The notes: generated by a model not told the origin, from the sequence alone. 64,000 nt of DNA from Theristus sp. LFF4_11 (GCA_030248135.1 JASANC010003701.1:1-64000); one strand, 5' to 3'. Positions 10,747 through 38,672 are shown, counted from the first letter of the stretch. Numbers and translations: made by a program.

Positions 10747-12034
10747 TACATATAGCGAGTTTTTTTCAGTGACACAAAGATTATCGTTGTGCAGTTTATG
10801 ATGATGCATATCCATAAAACTGTGACTACTGTCTGTCTGTCTGTCTGTCTGTCTGTGTGTACACCCCGAATTGGAAGCCTCTGCAGCACATGATACTGTT
10901 ACAAAGATTTTTTTCTTTGTGTGCTTTTCTGTGTACCAACTAGCAAGTAAGTTATAATGTTGTTGGCAATAACGGAAATAACCTCATAAAAGCGTCTGAT
11001 TAGAAATAATTGGTAATCGATGTTTAGGTACCGGTGAAATTTTAGTGGCCTCATTGTATTATTATAGATGGAAAATTGGTGTTTTGGAATTTCGCTTTTT
11101 TCAGTCAGTATTTCGGTTATTTCACGCATTATTTTGGCGTGCGCACGCGTGTTTGCATGCGTCCCGCGCGCCCGACCTTGAGTTTCTTTCTGCGTTTGCG
11201 CGCGCGTGTTCATTTTAGTTTTTATTACTGATTGTGGATTTTGCGCTTTTTCCCGCGAGAATACACCACAGGTGAAATGATTTTACATTTGTTCTCATTC
11301 ATTTGGCATTGTTTTGAACGCATTCAATTCAAGAGGTTTTTCTATTTTCTGGACCAGTTGAGTTAGAGAGATCTCGTTTCGTTTGGTACAGTTTGGTGTA
11401 TTTCCAGTTTCGAGTTGGAATGGGCATTGAGTTTTGTTTCATCCAATCTTTGATTGTTTCAGACTTCAGTATCAGCACCGGTTTTTCACCAGATGACCTG
11501 TTTGTGTTTGTGTAAACCCAATTGTTGTAAACAAGCTTGCTTACTATCTTTGAATATCCGGTCTTTTGAAAACTGCTATTTTTTCATTCATACTTGTTTT
11601 CTTTTCATCCATTGAACTTTGATCCAATAATATTATTGTCGATTTTGGTTGAAAAAAACAATTTATTTTTGCCGACTCGGTTTAAAAACGAAAATTGAGA
11701 CAAAACAATGACCGCCCGCCAGACGGCCCCACACAACAAACGTTTATATTTATAAACACGAGTAAAACATTGCGTGTCAACAATTGTTGTCACTTTGGAT
11801 TCATTGTGTTGTGTCACCTGTCGTTTCCGTTGAATGCAGTTTATGAACTTTAGTATAAGTTTTGTTTTGTTCCACTGTGGATTTCTATCCCCCAACAGCT
11901 GAATCACTGTTAAAAAGCACCTTTCCCATATTTCCTTATCAGATTTTGTAGGTGATTTGAAGAAAAAAAGTGCTGCACAACTGCATAAAATGAGCTGAAA
12001 CAACGACAACGCCGACTTTCGATTGAAACCAACG
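10747..12034. other. Intergenic with a CTGT microsatellite
   Basis: (CTGT)n of about 30 bp at 10829-10858. The long minus-strand frame across 11605-12063 has no splice or motif support and overlaps the start of the next gene. No other feature supported. Confidence 0.45.
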
Positions 12035-14214
12035 ATGTTGGGCCGTGCGTTCGTGTTGACCACGTTCGTGAGCGTCGTTTTCTCGTTGGCGTTCCTCGGC
12101 TACACATTTTGGCTGCGTTACAATTGTGACGCCGATGCTGACAGCATCAAAAAACGACTGAAAGAAGAGGGTAAGGTAAACAGAGTTTGAAACTGAACGT
12201 TTGTCAAGTTTGTTTCAGTTCAGCTGGACCTGGATGGACGTGAACAACCAAATCACCGATCAACAAATCAACAGAATTTGTTTATTCTTAGGCCGAACAT
12301 GGATGGAGTCCGAGCACACGGGCGGCTCCGACATGGCGATCGAGCGGGTGCTGTTTGAGAGCGAGCACGAGTGGCGTCAATGGGAACGAGCGAGGGAGTA
12401 TCGCAAACGGTGCCGCGAGACGGTCGGCACTTGGACGCTGCACCTCGACACTCAAATTTGCCTCATCATCGGCTTTGCGTGAGTTCGGTTTGGTTTTGTT
12501 GTTTTGGGTGGGTTTTCTGGCACTGTTGTTTTTCAGAATGGGAGGAAGAAGAGGTAATCAAACCCAGCTGGCGCCCCCCCCCGCATTTCTTGTAAACTGG
12601 AACAATTGCCAATACTGGGAGCGTGTTCTACAAGAACTCCCTCTGATCTGAGGTAATGTTGGCGGTTTGAGGAACCTTGAGGTTTGGCGGTTTGTACAAC
12701 TTCGATCGGCATCTTGGTGTTTATTTCATGCAAAAAAAGTTCTGGGAAGTTTCGTGCAGTGCGCGACACATGACTGGACAACATGGCTGGGATCGCGTTT
12801 GAATCCCCATACTTTCAAGAATCCCACTGAATAATCTTCCTGAATCTGATTGATTGAGCGATCTATCTTACTTCAATCATTGGTGTTCCAGTGGTACGGT
12901 TGCCGTTTGGATTCTGCTGGGCGTTGTCTGGGTGATCGGCTACTATCGAAAACGACGCGGCCATGCGAAATACTTTGATGACGAGTTGTACAGGCCTCCG
13001 CTGCCCACTGTGTTCCGCACTTTCTGTGAGTTATTTGTTAATTTTGTTTTGCAAAAAAATTACAGTATATGTATTGTGGATTTATTCAAACGTGTCCGGA
13101 CTAAAATGACGTCATTTGCTTTAAAAAACGCCCGTTTGTCAAAGTACAGGTACTAAAATGTCAGTTTGGTGTGACTGATTCGACATTCACCATTTGTTTA
13201 CGGAAAGAAATCGGCTAAACGGAAAACTGGGTTTGCTGTGAACGGCAAGCGCATGTTTGGCGGCACATGACGTCATTTAAGTGGGACACGTTTGAAGAAA
13301 TAGGCCATACCTGAATAAATGAGGCGGTCCTTGTCTTTTCAATAAAGGCGAGACTAGTCCAAGACTGGGGGGAGTTGTCGAAAAATGCCAACGGTGTGTG
13401 CAATGGACAAAGAGTAGAACAGAATAGCAGGGATTAATTTTAATTTTAATTTAATTTAATTTAAATTTTAAGAAACAAGTCAAATTTGACACACAATTGG
13501 GTTTCCAAACGTCTTTTTTTATTAACTGAAGTTTCGCGCGCTCCTTGCTCCCTGAAAAAAACTGCCATGTTTTCTCGATCATACCGTACACGACACTTAC
13601 ACGAACAAAACGTCTTAACGAAACTGGTTGACCGTTTTTTGTGATCCTTTTTTGCAGCAGCTCCAAGCGGGTTGAACTCAGTCAGTGACGATGCGTCGTC
13701 TACAATTCCGCGCAACAAAATCGTTCACGATGAAATCATGGTGGTCAACAACGACACCACGACACAGTGCAATGACAACAATAATAACACTGAGCACGTT
13801 CGCAACGACAATGCTGATCAAGAGAAACGTTCAGCGCCAATTTTCATCAGCGAACTAAAGATCATTGACGACTCCGGGTTGATTGAGATTCAGAGCGATT
13901 CAGATCGACTTTCGAAAGACATCGAGCTGGCAGACAGCAACAACAACGATGTTGCTATAAATGACGCCGGTGAAGTCGCAGACGATGCAACTGATGAGCA
14001 GACATTCGCCGGGGAGCAAGTGTCAAGCTCCGGGACAACGGAGCAACTGAACTCAACCGACACAGAGTCGTGCGACTCGAGAAGCAGCGCGGACAATTCG
14101 GCCTCAATTAGTGCCGAGGCACGCGCGCACGGCAAGAGCGTCTCACCACCACCATTGACTGTGTCGAACACGCCGCAGTGGAAAAGCAAATGCTTGAAGG
14201 CGTACGATACGTGA
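12035..14214 (+). CDS. Two-helix membrane protein with acidic Asn-rich tail (unknown family)
   Basis: Four exons (12035-12170, 12292-12478, 12892-13025, 13658-14214) give 337 residues in one frame. Residues about 6-27 (FVLTTFVSVVFSLAFLGYTF) form a first membrane segment, either a signal anchor or an uncleaved signal. A 65-residue loop with Cys and many charged residues follows. Residues about 97-124 (around GTVAVWILLGVVWVIGYY) form a second helix, followed by basic RKRRGH. The long cytoplasmic tail is acidic and rich in Asn, Asp and Ser. AATAAA lies at 14561-14566. Intron 3 is swollen by two adjacent MITEs. A plasma-membrane or endomembrane location is inferred from topology only; no family is recognised. 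Confidence 0.7.
13085..13296. mobile_element. MITE with TGACGTCAT in both terminal repeats, copy 1
   Basis: Ends are TTCAAACGTGTCC and GGACACGTTTGAA. Each terminal repeat continues into an AATGACGTCAT block, so the element carries two perfect CRE-type palindromes. Blocks of this element recur in reverse complement at 51006-51360. It sits in intron 3 of the two-helix protein gene. Confidence 0.8.
13303..13586. mobile_element. CAGTATGGCC-family MITE, copy 2 (diverged left end)
   Basis: Shares AACTGCCATG, TTTCGCGCGCTCCTTGC and GGGTTTCCAAACG blocks with the copies at 951, 20518 and 22550. The right end CATACCG|TA is intact, while the left end reads GGCCATACCTG instead of CAGTATGGCC. It lies 6 bp from the neighbouring MITE in the same intron. 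Confidence 0.7.
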
Positions 14215-15826
14215 TTCGCGGTTTTTGCTCGTTTTTGGCAGTATTCGCATGTGCAATTGCAACTGTCATTCATTCTCAGCCTTTTGAATGTCTGTGCTTA
14301 CTTTTTTGTGCAATAGTTATTTTTAGTTGTTTGCTGTGGTATTTTTTGTGAGAAAAATTAACAGTGATAAATGTGAAGAATGAATAACATAATCACGATA
14401 CAAAGAAAACAGCATTCTGCTCAATCTTTCAATTTTATCTTCCCCAACAATTTGTAGAATCATGTTTTCTAAACGAAATTGATTGTTTTGGAGCAACGCG
14501 CATGGTGGTGAGCGATGACCCGATTGTTTTGGTTGGTTTTTCAACGAATAACAACGGTTTAATAAAGACAAAACTTGAGACGATTCAGTTCAGAACAAGT
14601 CAGTTATTTATTGACTTATTTTACACACAGCCAATATAAAAGGCGTTCAGGCACTTATATATGCGTTTAGATCATATCTAGAAAATTTTCACAAACAAAT
14701 TCAACATGTCCTTGAATTATTTTTCGTCAGAACATTTTTGCGATTTCCTTTAGCTCATGTTTTTGCACGTAGGTTGTTCTGCAACATTTTGAACTCTCAA
14801 TTCTTGTCGAGGTTATTACTAGCTTTTCTTATAAAGTGCAAAATATTTCCGTTTCTCTTCCAACATTTTCATAAACTAAAGATAACAATTCCTAGCACTG
14901 AAGACCATCTGTCAGTATCATGCAGCAGAGAACACTGACATGTTCAGTGACATTGCAAGTTATTTTTCCATTCGATAATTAGTCCGAATCACATCCCCGT
15001 GTACATACCAGTACTATCACTTTCAAAACTTTTTAACGCCTTCCGTGTCATTTTCATCCATTTCTCTCATCTGAACAGCTCCAATTAGCCAATGCAACCA
15101 AGCATAAATGTAAACGCCGTGTGTATGCTTATGATGTACACTTTGATATATGACGGATACAACTTTATGTATTTTATTGAAGACACTCATGAACAACCAC
15201 CAGTAGTAGTACACCAATTGATGACACAACACTTTTTGCAGAATTGAAAACATGTTCTTTGTCAAAGTTCGATCAAAGTTGTGCAACACGCGCATAAACC
15301 TATTTGTTATCACTGAAGCATACGACGACTTTCATTTGAACATGCCGATCAAGTTGCACTGAAGCAAATCAATCACTGCTCAGCTCACGCCGCTGAAGTG
15401 TGTTTACACAGACGCCAGTTTTTCGTTTATTGAAATTCATTATATATATTTTTGGAAAATCACTTTCAGTTTTCACAACTCGAAAGTCCCGACTTTCACA
15501 GGTCAACTACGACCGTCTAAAACCAGTGCCCATTATGCAACAATAAAAAATTATTCCTTCTGAACGTGTTTAAAGTATATAAATGTTTTTCAAACGATCG
15601 TGCGGATCGCTTTGAAATTATGTCGAGATCAAAATTTCAATCAGACCGGTTTTTTATTTCACTTAAAAACTCTTTTTACAAAACTGGATGAAGTTTGTCA
15701 TGATGAGAAGATGATGTGATGAGAAGATGAGAATTGTCAAGCATGACGATACATGTCCATGTCAACACCATCACTGGTGATCACAAATGAAACTCCACAA
15801 CCGAAACACCACTCGCTAGCGTTCGC
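14215..15826. other. Intergenic, no gene supported
   Basis: AATAAA at 14561-14566 belongs to the upstream gene. The remainder is AT-rich with only short frames lacking motifs. A GATGAGAAGATGA direct repeat occurs near 15702-15732. Confidence 0.45.
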
Positions 15827-19072
<3,246 letters not shown>

Positions 19073-20517
19073 GTTGCATTCAAAATCGACATAATGCTGT
19101 TGTTGTGTTGCTTTCACGTGACAGTGTTCTGTTGCTATTTGAGTTCGCACGAAATGGTTCATGTGAAAAGTGAAATGTTTGGTTTGCTTTGAACTGTTGG
19201 TTTTAGAGCTCGGTTACCACGACACTTTTTGCTCATTGGAAGTCAACCTGCAAACCATCCATAACAAACAATTCGAGTGAAGTTACATGACAAACGTGTC
19301 TCACCAACTTGGCAATTTGTTAGTTATTCAGCTCAGGCTGTGACGTAAGTCTGAATTGGGTGTGACGCAGGTTTTTTTGACTTCGCAGCAATACCGCATG
19401 TTCACAAGCTTTGTGGTTTAGTCACACTTGTGGTTTACCGTACACCAGGTAACTGGCCAACGGCTGGCACGTAACTTCGGTGGGTCGTTTTCTCAATTAC
19501 CACTTGATTGCATCATGGTGAAATTGTGTGTTGACGTAACGTTTTTTCTCATAAAATGCAACCGAACGACCAACAGAAGATGACGTCAGTCGTGTTCCGA
19601 CTTGCGACAAACACAATTTTCGGCACAATTTGACGCAAAATGTTTGTCTGGGATAGAAACATCGTTGCAAGTCCATTTTTTTAGTTTCTCATATTTCCAC
19701 ACAGTCAAAAACTCAAAGCGCGCGATCATATCATGTTTGGAACGATCAATCAGCACGCAGAATTCAAATGCATCCAATCAGCTACACGGCATGCATTCGT
19801 GTATTTCAAAAGTAAACCGTTCTTCTCTCTGTTTACAGAGAACAAGACAGAAAGCGCGAAAATGAGGCAGCGCATGGATGCATGTCTGTCATCCGATAGG
19901 GCAGCGGCAGTTGAAAATTGAAATCGATTCAGTGCACTGCGGCATGACAGAGAGCAACAGTAACTGGGAAAAGTACACACAAAGAGAAAAGCGGAGAAAA
20001 CATGTATCGCGCACCATTCCATCCAACCGTCCCAATACGATAAAGCAAGCAAGCACGTTAACATTGCGCACAGCGAAGCCACTAGTTGTTACGGCTGAAA
20101 TCGTCCGCAGAAGAAGCAACGAAAAGCAGTGCGTGCGCGCGCGCATCATTTTGCCGCATTTTGGGTTATACTTTCGTGTCTCGTGGGAAGCAAATGCTTG
20201 CGATACCACTTTTACTGGTTCTCATGTTATCGTGCTCCGAAAAAAAGCTTTTCAGTCACGGACTACTATTTATGTTGTGCCTGACGTTCAAGCTAAAAAT
20301 CAGTAGGCCTGCAAATGGTACGAGCAGGAGCAGGTTTTGGTCGGATCAGTGGCTTTGTCCGCTTTAGTAATAAAAACAACAAAAACTGAAAAATAAATCA
20401 GGCCTCCTATTTTGAATCTGTATGAAAAAGCCGTGCTCATCTCGGCGTATGCTTTCCAGTTTTTTCGCGTTATTATTTTATTGGTTGTAGAGCTGTTTGT
20501 GGTAATTCTTAATAGTA
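19073..20517. other. Intergenic, no gene supported
   Basis: Several short frames occur on both strands but none has a signal, motif or splice continuity. Base composition is unremarkable. Confidence 0.45.
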
Positions 20518-20776
20518 CAGTATAGCCAAATTAATAAGGCACACCATCAAGGCGGCATCAATCGAAGACTAGGAGTAGTTGTCTTTTTCAAGAATGCTGA
20601 GATAATTCCCAATGTTGTGTGCAACGGAGAATGAATGAACAGAATAGCACGAAGAATCAATTAGTTTAAAAATTTTGGTCAAATTTGTGGTTTCTGAACG
20701 TTTCTTTGCTTTCATTCAAATTTCGCGCGTTCCTTGCACCCTGAAAAAAAGCTGCCATGTTCACTCGGCCATACCG
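20518..20776. mobile_element. CAGTATGGCC-family MITE, copy 3
   Basis: Starts CAGTATAGCC and ends GGCCATACCG with TA on both sides (20516-20517 and 20777-20778). The internal blocks AAGAATGC, CAGAATAGCACGAAGAA and AAGCTGCCATGTT match the copy at 22550-22818. It lies about 140 bp upstream of the next gene. Confidence 0.85.
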
Positions 20777-20915
20777 TATATTAGTTATCATTAGAAAATT
20801 ATTTTTTTCGCGAAATAAAATGGAATAAATGGAATGGATTAGAAGCTCCGAATCTAACCATTGATTTTCTTTCAGTAAAACCATCCAAATACTACCGTAA
20901 CTTGCATACGAAAAG

Positions 20916-22210
20916 ATGGAACATCGTTCCTTTACGTCGCTCTTTCTCATTGGCACAACATTACTGGTCTTATTTTCTGATGCAAAAATGGTTAGTTGCT
21001 GTTTTAATGCTTAAAAGTTTTGTCGGGCGGAAAAACACTGTGTTGAACAATAACAATGTTTGTTGCAGAGATTCGACATCGAGCCGGACACCGAGCACAA
21101 GTCGAACTCCATGTACTACGACTACTCATACTGCACGAGCATCTCGTGTTTCAGCCAGGATGACTGTCTCGCGTGTCCGGACACAGTCTGCGAGAAACAT
21201 AACCGCGATGGTATGTGGAAATTGTAGTTCTTTCAAATTGAAATGCATTTCACAATTACTGCACTCCAATCCAGTAATCTCGAAAGGATGCGCAAATCTA
21301 AGAAATCGACTAGTGCCCCAGTGTCCCACTGATAACGTCTACTCAACAAAATAAAACATTTTCACGATGTTTCTAGTCGCTCAACAATTTTGTTGAGTCT
21401 ACTTCTAAGTGTCGTGCTTCAATTGTGACTCTTTTTCCAGTGGAAGGCAAATGCACAAAGTTGCGCTCGCAAGGAGAGGGCCAGATTTGCCAGGTCGGCC
21501 AACGACCACCGTCGTGTTCGAAGGGTCTGCTGTGTCACGCGATGACGGAGGACCCGATCACTCCGCTCGGCATCTGCGTAAAACCAAACTTCCAGTACAG
21601 TCGCAAATCTGCAGGTGATTTATTGAAATGGTGTTTTTTTTATTTTAACCAAGGAGAGCCGCTGCTTTGCGAAGTTGGCTACAACTCGAATCCAGAAGCA
21701 GAAACGAATTGCAAGTTACAAACGTTGACACTTTCTGCACAATATGAACAACGTTGAGAAACTTCAGAGGTTGAGACTTTCTGAAAGTTGGAAATTTTTG
21801 CTTCTGAAAATGGCTTGGCATGGAAAAATACGCAAAAGAACGCACAGGATGCGCTAAATCGCACCACCTTTGGCAGTGTTCTGTTGCAGAATCTGGAACG
21901 GACACACGAAACAACAACAAAACCTGCAAAGAATGCACAAAAAACAACATGTACAAAACGTAATATTGCGCTAGTTCTCCCAGTGATCGGCTGGATATCA
22001 AATGATACAGCGAAATTAACATCATAGACTTGAACATGTGTGCGCATAGCGCATTCACTGATTGCGATTCTTTCAGGTCAGAAATGCAAGAGCACCATCG
22101 ACTGTGACATCGACGACGGACTCTGCTGTCAATCGCAGATCCACGGGCGATCAGAAGAGACATTCGTGTGCTATGACTATGAGGATCTCACAGCTAATTG
22201 TATCTTTTAA
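20916..22210 (+). CDS. Small secreted cysteine-rich protein
   Basis: Four exons (20916-20990, 21069-21210, 21441-21614, 22077-22210) give 174 residues. The first exon codes a signal peptide (SLFLIGTTLLVLFSDA). The mature protein has about 18 cysteines in three clusters: YCTSISC...CLACPDTVC, then KCTKL...ICQVG...SCSKGLLC...GIC, then KCKSTIDCD...LCCQ...FVC. The middle and C-terminal clusters, with a CC pair, resemble the prokineticin/colipase or dickkopf type of disulfide-rich secreted domain, but the spacing was judged by eye and the assignment is weak. AATAAA is at 22362-22367. Likely an extracellular signalling or binding protein; no specific function is claimed. Confidence 0.75.
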
Positions 22211-22549
22211 GTAAAACTCCGGTCTTCCGATTCTTCTAATTTTACTTATTGGTTATCTTCTGAGAATGATCAATGAACCATGACTCAATTAGTGCCAACG
22301 AAATTTCTGGTTACAAATTTCATGTGTCAAATTTATGCATTCCGTTTCGATTCTGTAGCGAAATAAAACGACAGCATGAATTGCTAGGTTGACAGCACCA
22401 ATAAACACCAAATGTGGCATGTTTAGAACTTGACCTTAAAACGTGCTGTTTCTGGTAACCGTGGTTGAGCTGGCCTCGGAGCCAATCATCTGTCAACCAC
22501 CGAAGGCTCAGGATGACAGAGCACTATCGACTGTGACATCGACTATGTA

Positions 22550-22818
22550 GAGTGTGGCCGAGTAAACAAGGCACTCCTTGTATTATCCATCGAGGCAGGA
22601 TCAGTCGCAGACCAAAGTCGTCGTTTTTCAAGAATGCCGAGTGATTCCCAATCGTGTCAGCAAGGGAGAAAGAACAGAACAGCACGAAGAACCAATTAGT
22701 TCAAAAACACATCAAATTTAACGCGCAACTGGGTTTCGGAACGTCATTTTTCTTTCACTCAAATTTCGCTCTCTCCTTTCACGCTGAAAAAAGCTGCCAT
22801 GTTTAGTCGACCATTTGG
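22550..22818. mobile_element. CAGTATGGCC-family MITE, copy 4
   Basis: 269 bp, the same length as copy 1. Left end GAGTGTGGCCGAGTAAA after TA (22548-22549); right end TCGACCATTTGG before TA (22819-22820). Internal blocks are shared with copies at 951, 13303 and 20518. Confidence 0.8.
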
Positions 22819-24041
22819 TACTGAAGTCAGTCGCGCATTCCCGGCAGATCGAAAGCGAAATCAATGTGCGTCGACTACAGAGATCCAATACTGTATTTTT
22901 AGTGACAAGTAACCCTGTGAAAAACGGAAGGCAACAGTCAGATTCAAAACTGAGCTATCCCCATGCAAATCGATTTGATTTGCAGCTTTCCGCTTCACAC
23001 ACCGTCTTCCAGACACTGTCGCACGGGTTTATGGTCTGAAACCGAGCCAACGACGAGTTTCTCACGTTTCCTTTATGAGTCGATTTTTCATACAGCACAC
23101 GATACATGGCAACAAGATTGTTAATAAAAAAATAGACGCGGATGAAGATCAGAGTGCATTCATGAAGAAATAAAAAAAATCAAAATATTCTGAAAAAAAC
23201 CGAGGAAAACAGCAATGGACAACCAAGCGTAGCGTGTTCAAATTGTGAAGCTATGTTTTCGAAAAAAACGCTGAATTTTTAGATCAAATAAAAACGGAAA
23301 CAAGAACAAAACCACACTTTCACAAAAATACGTTTCTCAGATTTGTGAGAGCAAAACAAAACACCATATGAGACGGACACCAATAAGAACACACAAGATT
23401 AACAAATATTTGAAGCACGCTACCACAGCAAAAACACTGAAATACAAATTGCTTTAAACAAGGGTGCAGCATCGTCTCAAACAGCTAAGCTCTATAACAA
23501 ATTCAACTGCGTTAACCTGCGGCCGGAGACAGGAAACAAACAATAGAAAAAGCGCAAATAACGCATGGAAATAGTTCTCGAACAATCTAATTTTCCAGAA
23601 AAACGCGTGATAAAAAAACAGAAAAACTACCCAGCGGCACTCTGACACAACAGTCAGAGCAAGTCAAAAATAGTAAAAAAGTTTAGTAAATCCAAATCAA
23701 GTCAATACCGGGTGAACAAGTTTGACCAATTCATTAATTAAAAAATGCAGAGAACGACAAAAATCTACCAAACCACAAGAAAACGAGACAAAAAACAAAA
23801 AGGACGACCACAGAAGGTAATGGAACAAAAAAACTGAGAATTCAACATTCTCTGAATGTCATTCAAAAGACCATGACGTGGTGGATTTTTAACCCAATGA
23901 AGAAACACACAAAACATACGAAACAAGCAACCCAAAAACAAATAACCTTTTGACGTTCAAAGAGCCCAGAAAACTATTAAATACTCTGAAAAACCACCAA
24001 ATCATGCCAGATTCCTCGATTGCATTGCATTTCCAGCACAT
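22819..24041. other. A-rich non-coding stretch downstream of OGT
   Basis: Many A-runs, no sizeable frame and no hallmark of an RNA gene. It probably includes the 3' UTR of the minus-strand OGT gene that stops at 24042. Confidence 0.45.
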
Positions 24042-35924
<11,883 letters not shown>

Positions 35925-36284
35925 TTGTCCACTGACCGCTGGTCAAGTTCAGTTTATTGGACTTTTTCGTTTTGTTCGTTATGAAGTCCTTGACTGAGCA
36001 TAAACATTCGTTCGGAATTCAGATCAGAAGAACGTAAATCAGATGTCAAAAACACATGACGACGACGGTCAACGGCGTTCGGTTTCCGTTACGGATTTGC
36101 TGTCTCCTCTTTCTGTCTGCAAAATTTCTTCTTTCGTGAAAGAATTGTTATTTATATTTTTTAATGAAAATTGAATGCAGAGAAAGATGGGAATGAAAGA
36201 GAAAACGGAATGAATGCGGGCGGGCGGAGCAATTTTTTTAAATATTTGAAGCACGCCCCCCACGGTCCCACCCACCACCCCCAG
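35925..36284. other. OGT upstream region
   Basis: 360 bp between the OGT start and the first repeat fragment. It should contain the OGT promoter or leader acceptor, but no unambiguous core element is seen. Confidence 0.35.
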
Positions 36285-36290
36285 TGATTT

Positions 36291-36313
36291 CGGAAACCCG
36301 AAGGTACCAAACT
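36291..36313 (-). repeat. SINE type 1 fragment
   Basis: 23 bp identical, in reverse complement, to 35691-35713 in the body of the tRNA-derived SINE. The match breaks off at the start of the hAT fragment. Confidence 0.7.
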
Positions 36314-36674
36314 AGGGCGGTAAAACAAAAATCAAAAATTTAAAAAAAGTGATTAAAAAATGCCGATTTTTTTAATTCGAAAATTTTTTCTCTAATATGC
36401 TCTGAAAACCTCAAATTTGGCACAATTTTTCGAAAAGTTCAACAAATTTTTTTTTTGATATTACCTCGTACGTAAAACCGTCAGCACTAGCAGTCGATTT
36501 TGGACCGTTTTACCGACTGATTTTAGGCTTCGACAACATCTGCGATGAAGTTTTTGAGCGTCCCAAAGCTTGGCCTTAGCTTACCATTTCCGATGCAGAT
36601 AAGGTGACGATTCGCCTCGCAGAGCGTCCGATTGTGCTCGCTGCTCCGTTTGCAACTGCAAGCGCTACGTTAAA
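36313..36674 (-). mobile_element. hAT family A fragment (truncated)
   Basis: Starts TAGGGCGGTAAAAC and follows the right half of family A in reverse (…TTTTACCGACTGATTTTAGGC…, …GATGAAGTTTTTGAGCGTC…). It breaks off after GCAAGCGCTACGT. The other terminus is missing. Confidence 0.8.
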
Positions 36675-36939
36675 CAAAAAACAAAACAACAAAAAAAATT
36701 GTTGTGTGTTTGACGTTCGTCAACACAGCATCAACGCGTCCACCCTGCAATTTCAAGGACAGTGTTCTTAGTTTTACATTTTTTGTGTGGTATTTTCTTA
36801 CCAAGTTGTCACCATAATTTGGATGAATGTCTAAATGTGTGATAAAGATTGGTTAGCATGCGGTATCGATCGATGAAATAGTTCAAAACGATTACTGTAT
36901 AACCATGACGTGCCAACGTATCGTGTGTCTTTTGTGAAA

Positions 36940-36963
36940 TCTACTATACTAAAATAATACTTT

Positions 36964-36994
<31 letters not shown>

Positions 36995-38672
36995 CAACTT
37001 TTTGCTATTTAAGGTAACGAAATCAAAATGTTGTTATCACTTTTTGACAATTTTTCTATGCGAATCATTTTCTCTCTCTTTTGGGTTTCAATAACGAGTC
37101 ATCATGATTCACTCAGTTCTCTCTCGTCATCAAAGTTCCGTCGCAATGGTTAGGTCAGGTTGGTTGGTGGTGATGTAAAAAGATGAGATTATAATGTGCG
37201 GAAACGAATTGCTTCAAAGAAGCCATTATCGCACAGAATTGACGGCACATCCGATTATGATTGATAGCAAGAATTGGAAAAACGGGTCTCCCAATAAAAC
37301 AAATTTGCGACTTTGAAAAACCAACAGAAACGAAATCGGCTTTTGAATTTTTTTTACAGAAGTGGTTTTCCTGTGAATAATAATTGAATCCCAATTTTTT
37401 CCAACCAAATACACGGGTAACATTGATGCGGAATATTCGATCAAAGCAAAATGAAACAGGTCATGAACATCGATTGTGCGAGCACTAAACAAACAGCAGT
37501 TTTTACAAAATTTTTACTCAAATCCTGTGACTTTCAAAAATCAAAATTGAGGAGAACACAAATTTGCAATTTAAAAATAGCAGAAACTGAAATCATATTG
37601 TTAAAAAAAATTTTGTGCAAAAGCGGACTCACCATGAGATTGTGCAAATACCGTATTACCTCTATTAAACCCCCCCCCCAAAATTAAACCCCCCCCAAAA
37701 ATAAACCCCCACCCCCTCGACAAGTTTCCAAATAATCCCCCCCCCAAAATAAACCCCCATGGGGGTTTATTAGAAACCTGTTTGAAACACATACCTAGCG
37801 AATTCAGTGGCTGAATGCAGTGACATTGGTGAAATTGTGCTACCAAAGGCCCCAAAGGGATGAGTTAGTGGTAATTTCATTACAAAAGGCTGTTACAAAA
37901 GGAAATCTCTGTGAAAAGTAGAAGTTTCTGCGACTTCCTTCCTGCCATGGAAGGTATTTTTGCCATTTTGCCCACCCCTAAAAATGGTTTCCAAATAAAC
38001 CCCCCCCCAAAAATAATCCCCCCCCCCCCAAAAATAAACCCCCACCCCCAGAAGTCGCTGAAGAAATAAACCCCCATGGGGGTTTATTAGAGGTAATACG
38101 GTAAACGGGTATCGATTCCGGCCGGTTCTGTTAAATAAAAAATAAACGGGTCTCTTTACGTCAAACTTAGCGACTTTGAAAAATGAAATTGTGAAACAAT
38201 CAAGTCACGTTTGAACAATTTCGGTCAACCAGAAAAAATCTAACGGGAACGACTTGCCTTTAACAGAGTTTAATAACTAGCCAATAACAAACCGGAGCAG
38301 CAAATTTAATTAGTTTAGAAAAAAAAATCTCAACAATTGCAAAATCAGCGAAACAGAGTCATAAAAAATCATTTTTGACATAGAATTGACACCAAATCGA
38401 AAAGCATGAAAACAAACAATTGAAACGTTTGAAAAGTACTTTTAAAAATCGAGCGGGTTCTCGAGATAAAAATAAACGCGGAACGCTTGCCCCAAACAAT
38501 AAACGGTATCAACGAATTTAAATGCGTGAAAGCTTTGGTTAAAAAAATCAACACGTTTCCAGTTCCAGGAAAACAGAAGCAAATAAATGTCGATGAATCC
38601 GCGGGTGCACCTTGCTGTTAACAAAATCGCAAACATTGCTTACCCGGGCCGTAGGCACGGGTCAACTGCTAG
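36940..38672 (+). mobile_element. Non-autonomous Helitron
   Basis: The 5' end is TCTACTATACTAAAATAATA followed by a CTGT microsatellite. The 3' end has a hairpin ACCCGGGCC-GTA-GGCACGGGT (38642-38662, one mismatch), a 6-nt spacer and terminal CTAG. The element lies between A (36939) and T (38673) with no duplication, as Helitrons do. No Rep/helicase frame is present. A 451-bp MITE is inserted inside, leaving about 1.28 kb of Helitron sequence. Confidence 0.85.
37651..38101. mobile_element. G-tract MITE, copy 2, nested in the Helitron
   Basis: CCGTATTACCTCT … AGAGGTAATACGG with TA on both sides (37649-37650, 38102-38103). It is in the opposite orientation to copy 1 (C-tracts on plus) and has the palindrome AACCCCCATGGGGGTT twice. 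It shares the copy 1 core and has about 100 bp extra near 37920-38060. Confidence 0.88.

Noticed and set aside
10829..10858. Second Helitron 5' end
   Set aside because: The CTGT run resembles the one at 36963, but there is no TCTACTATAC terminus before it and no CTAG hairpin end.
11605..12063. 152-aa minus-strand gene
   Set aside because: No motif or splice signals, and it overlaps the promoter and first exon of a well-supported plus-strand gene.
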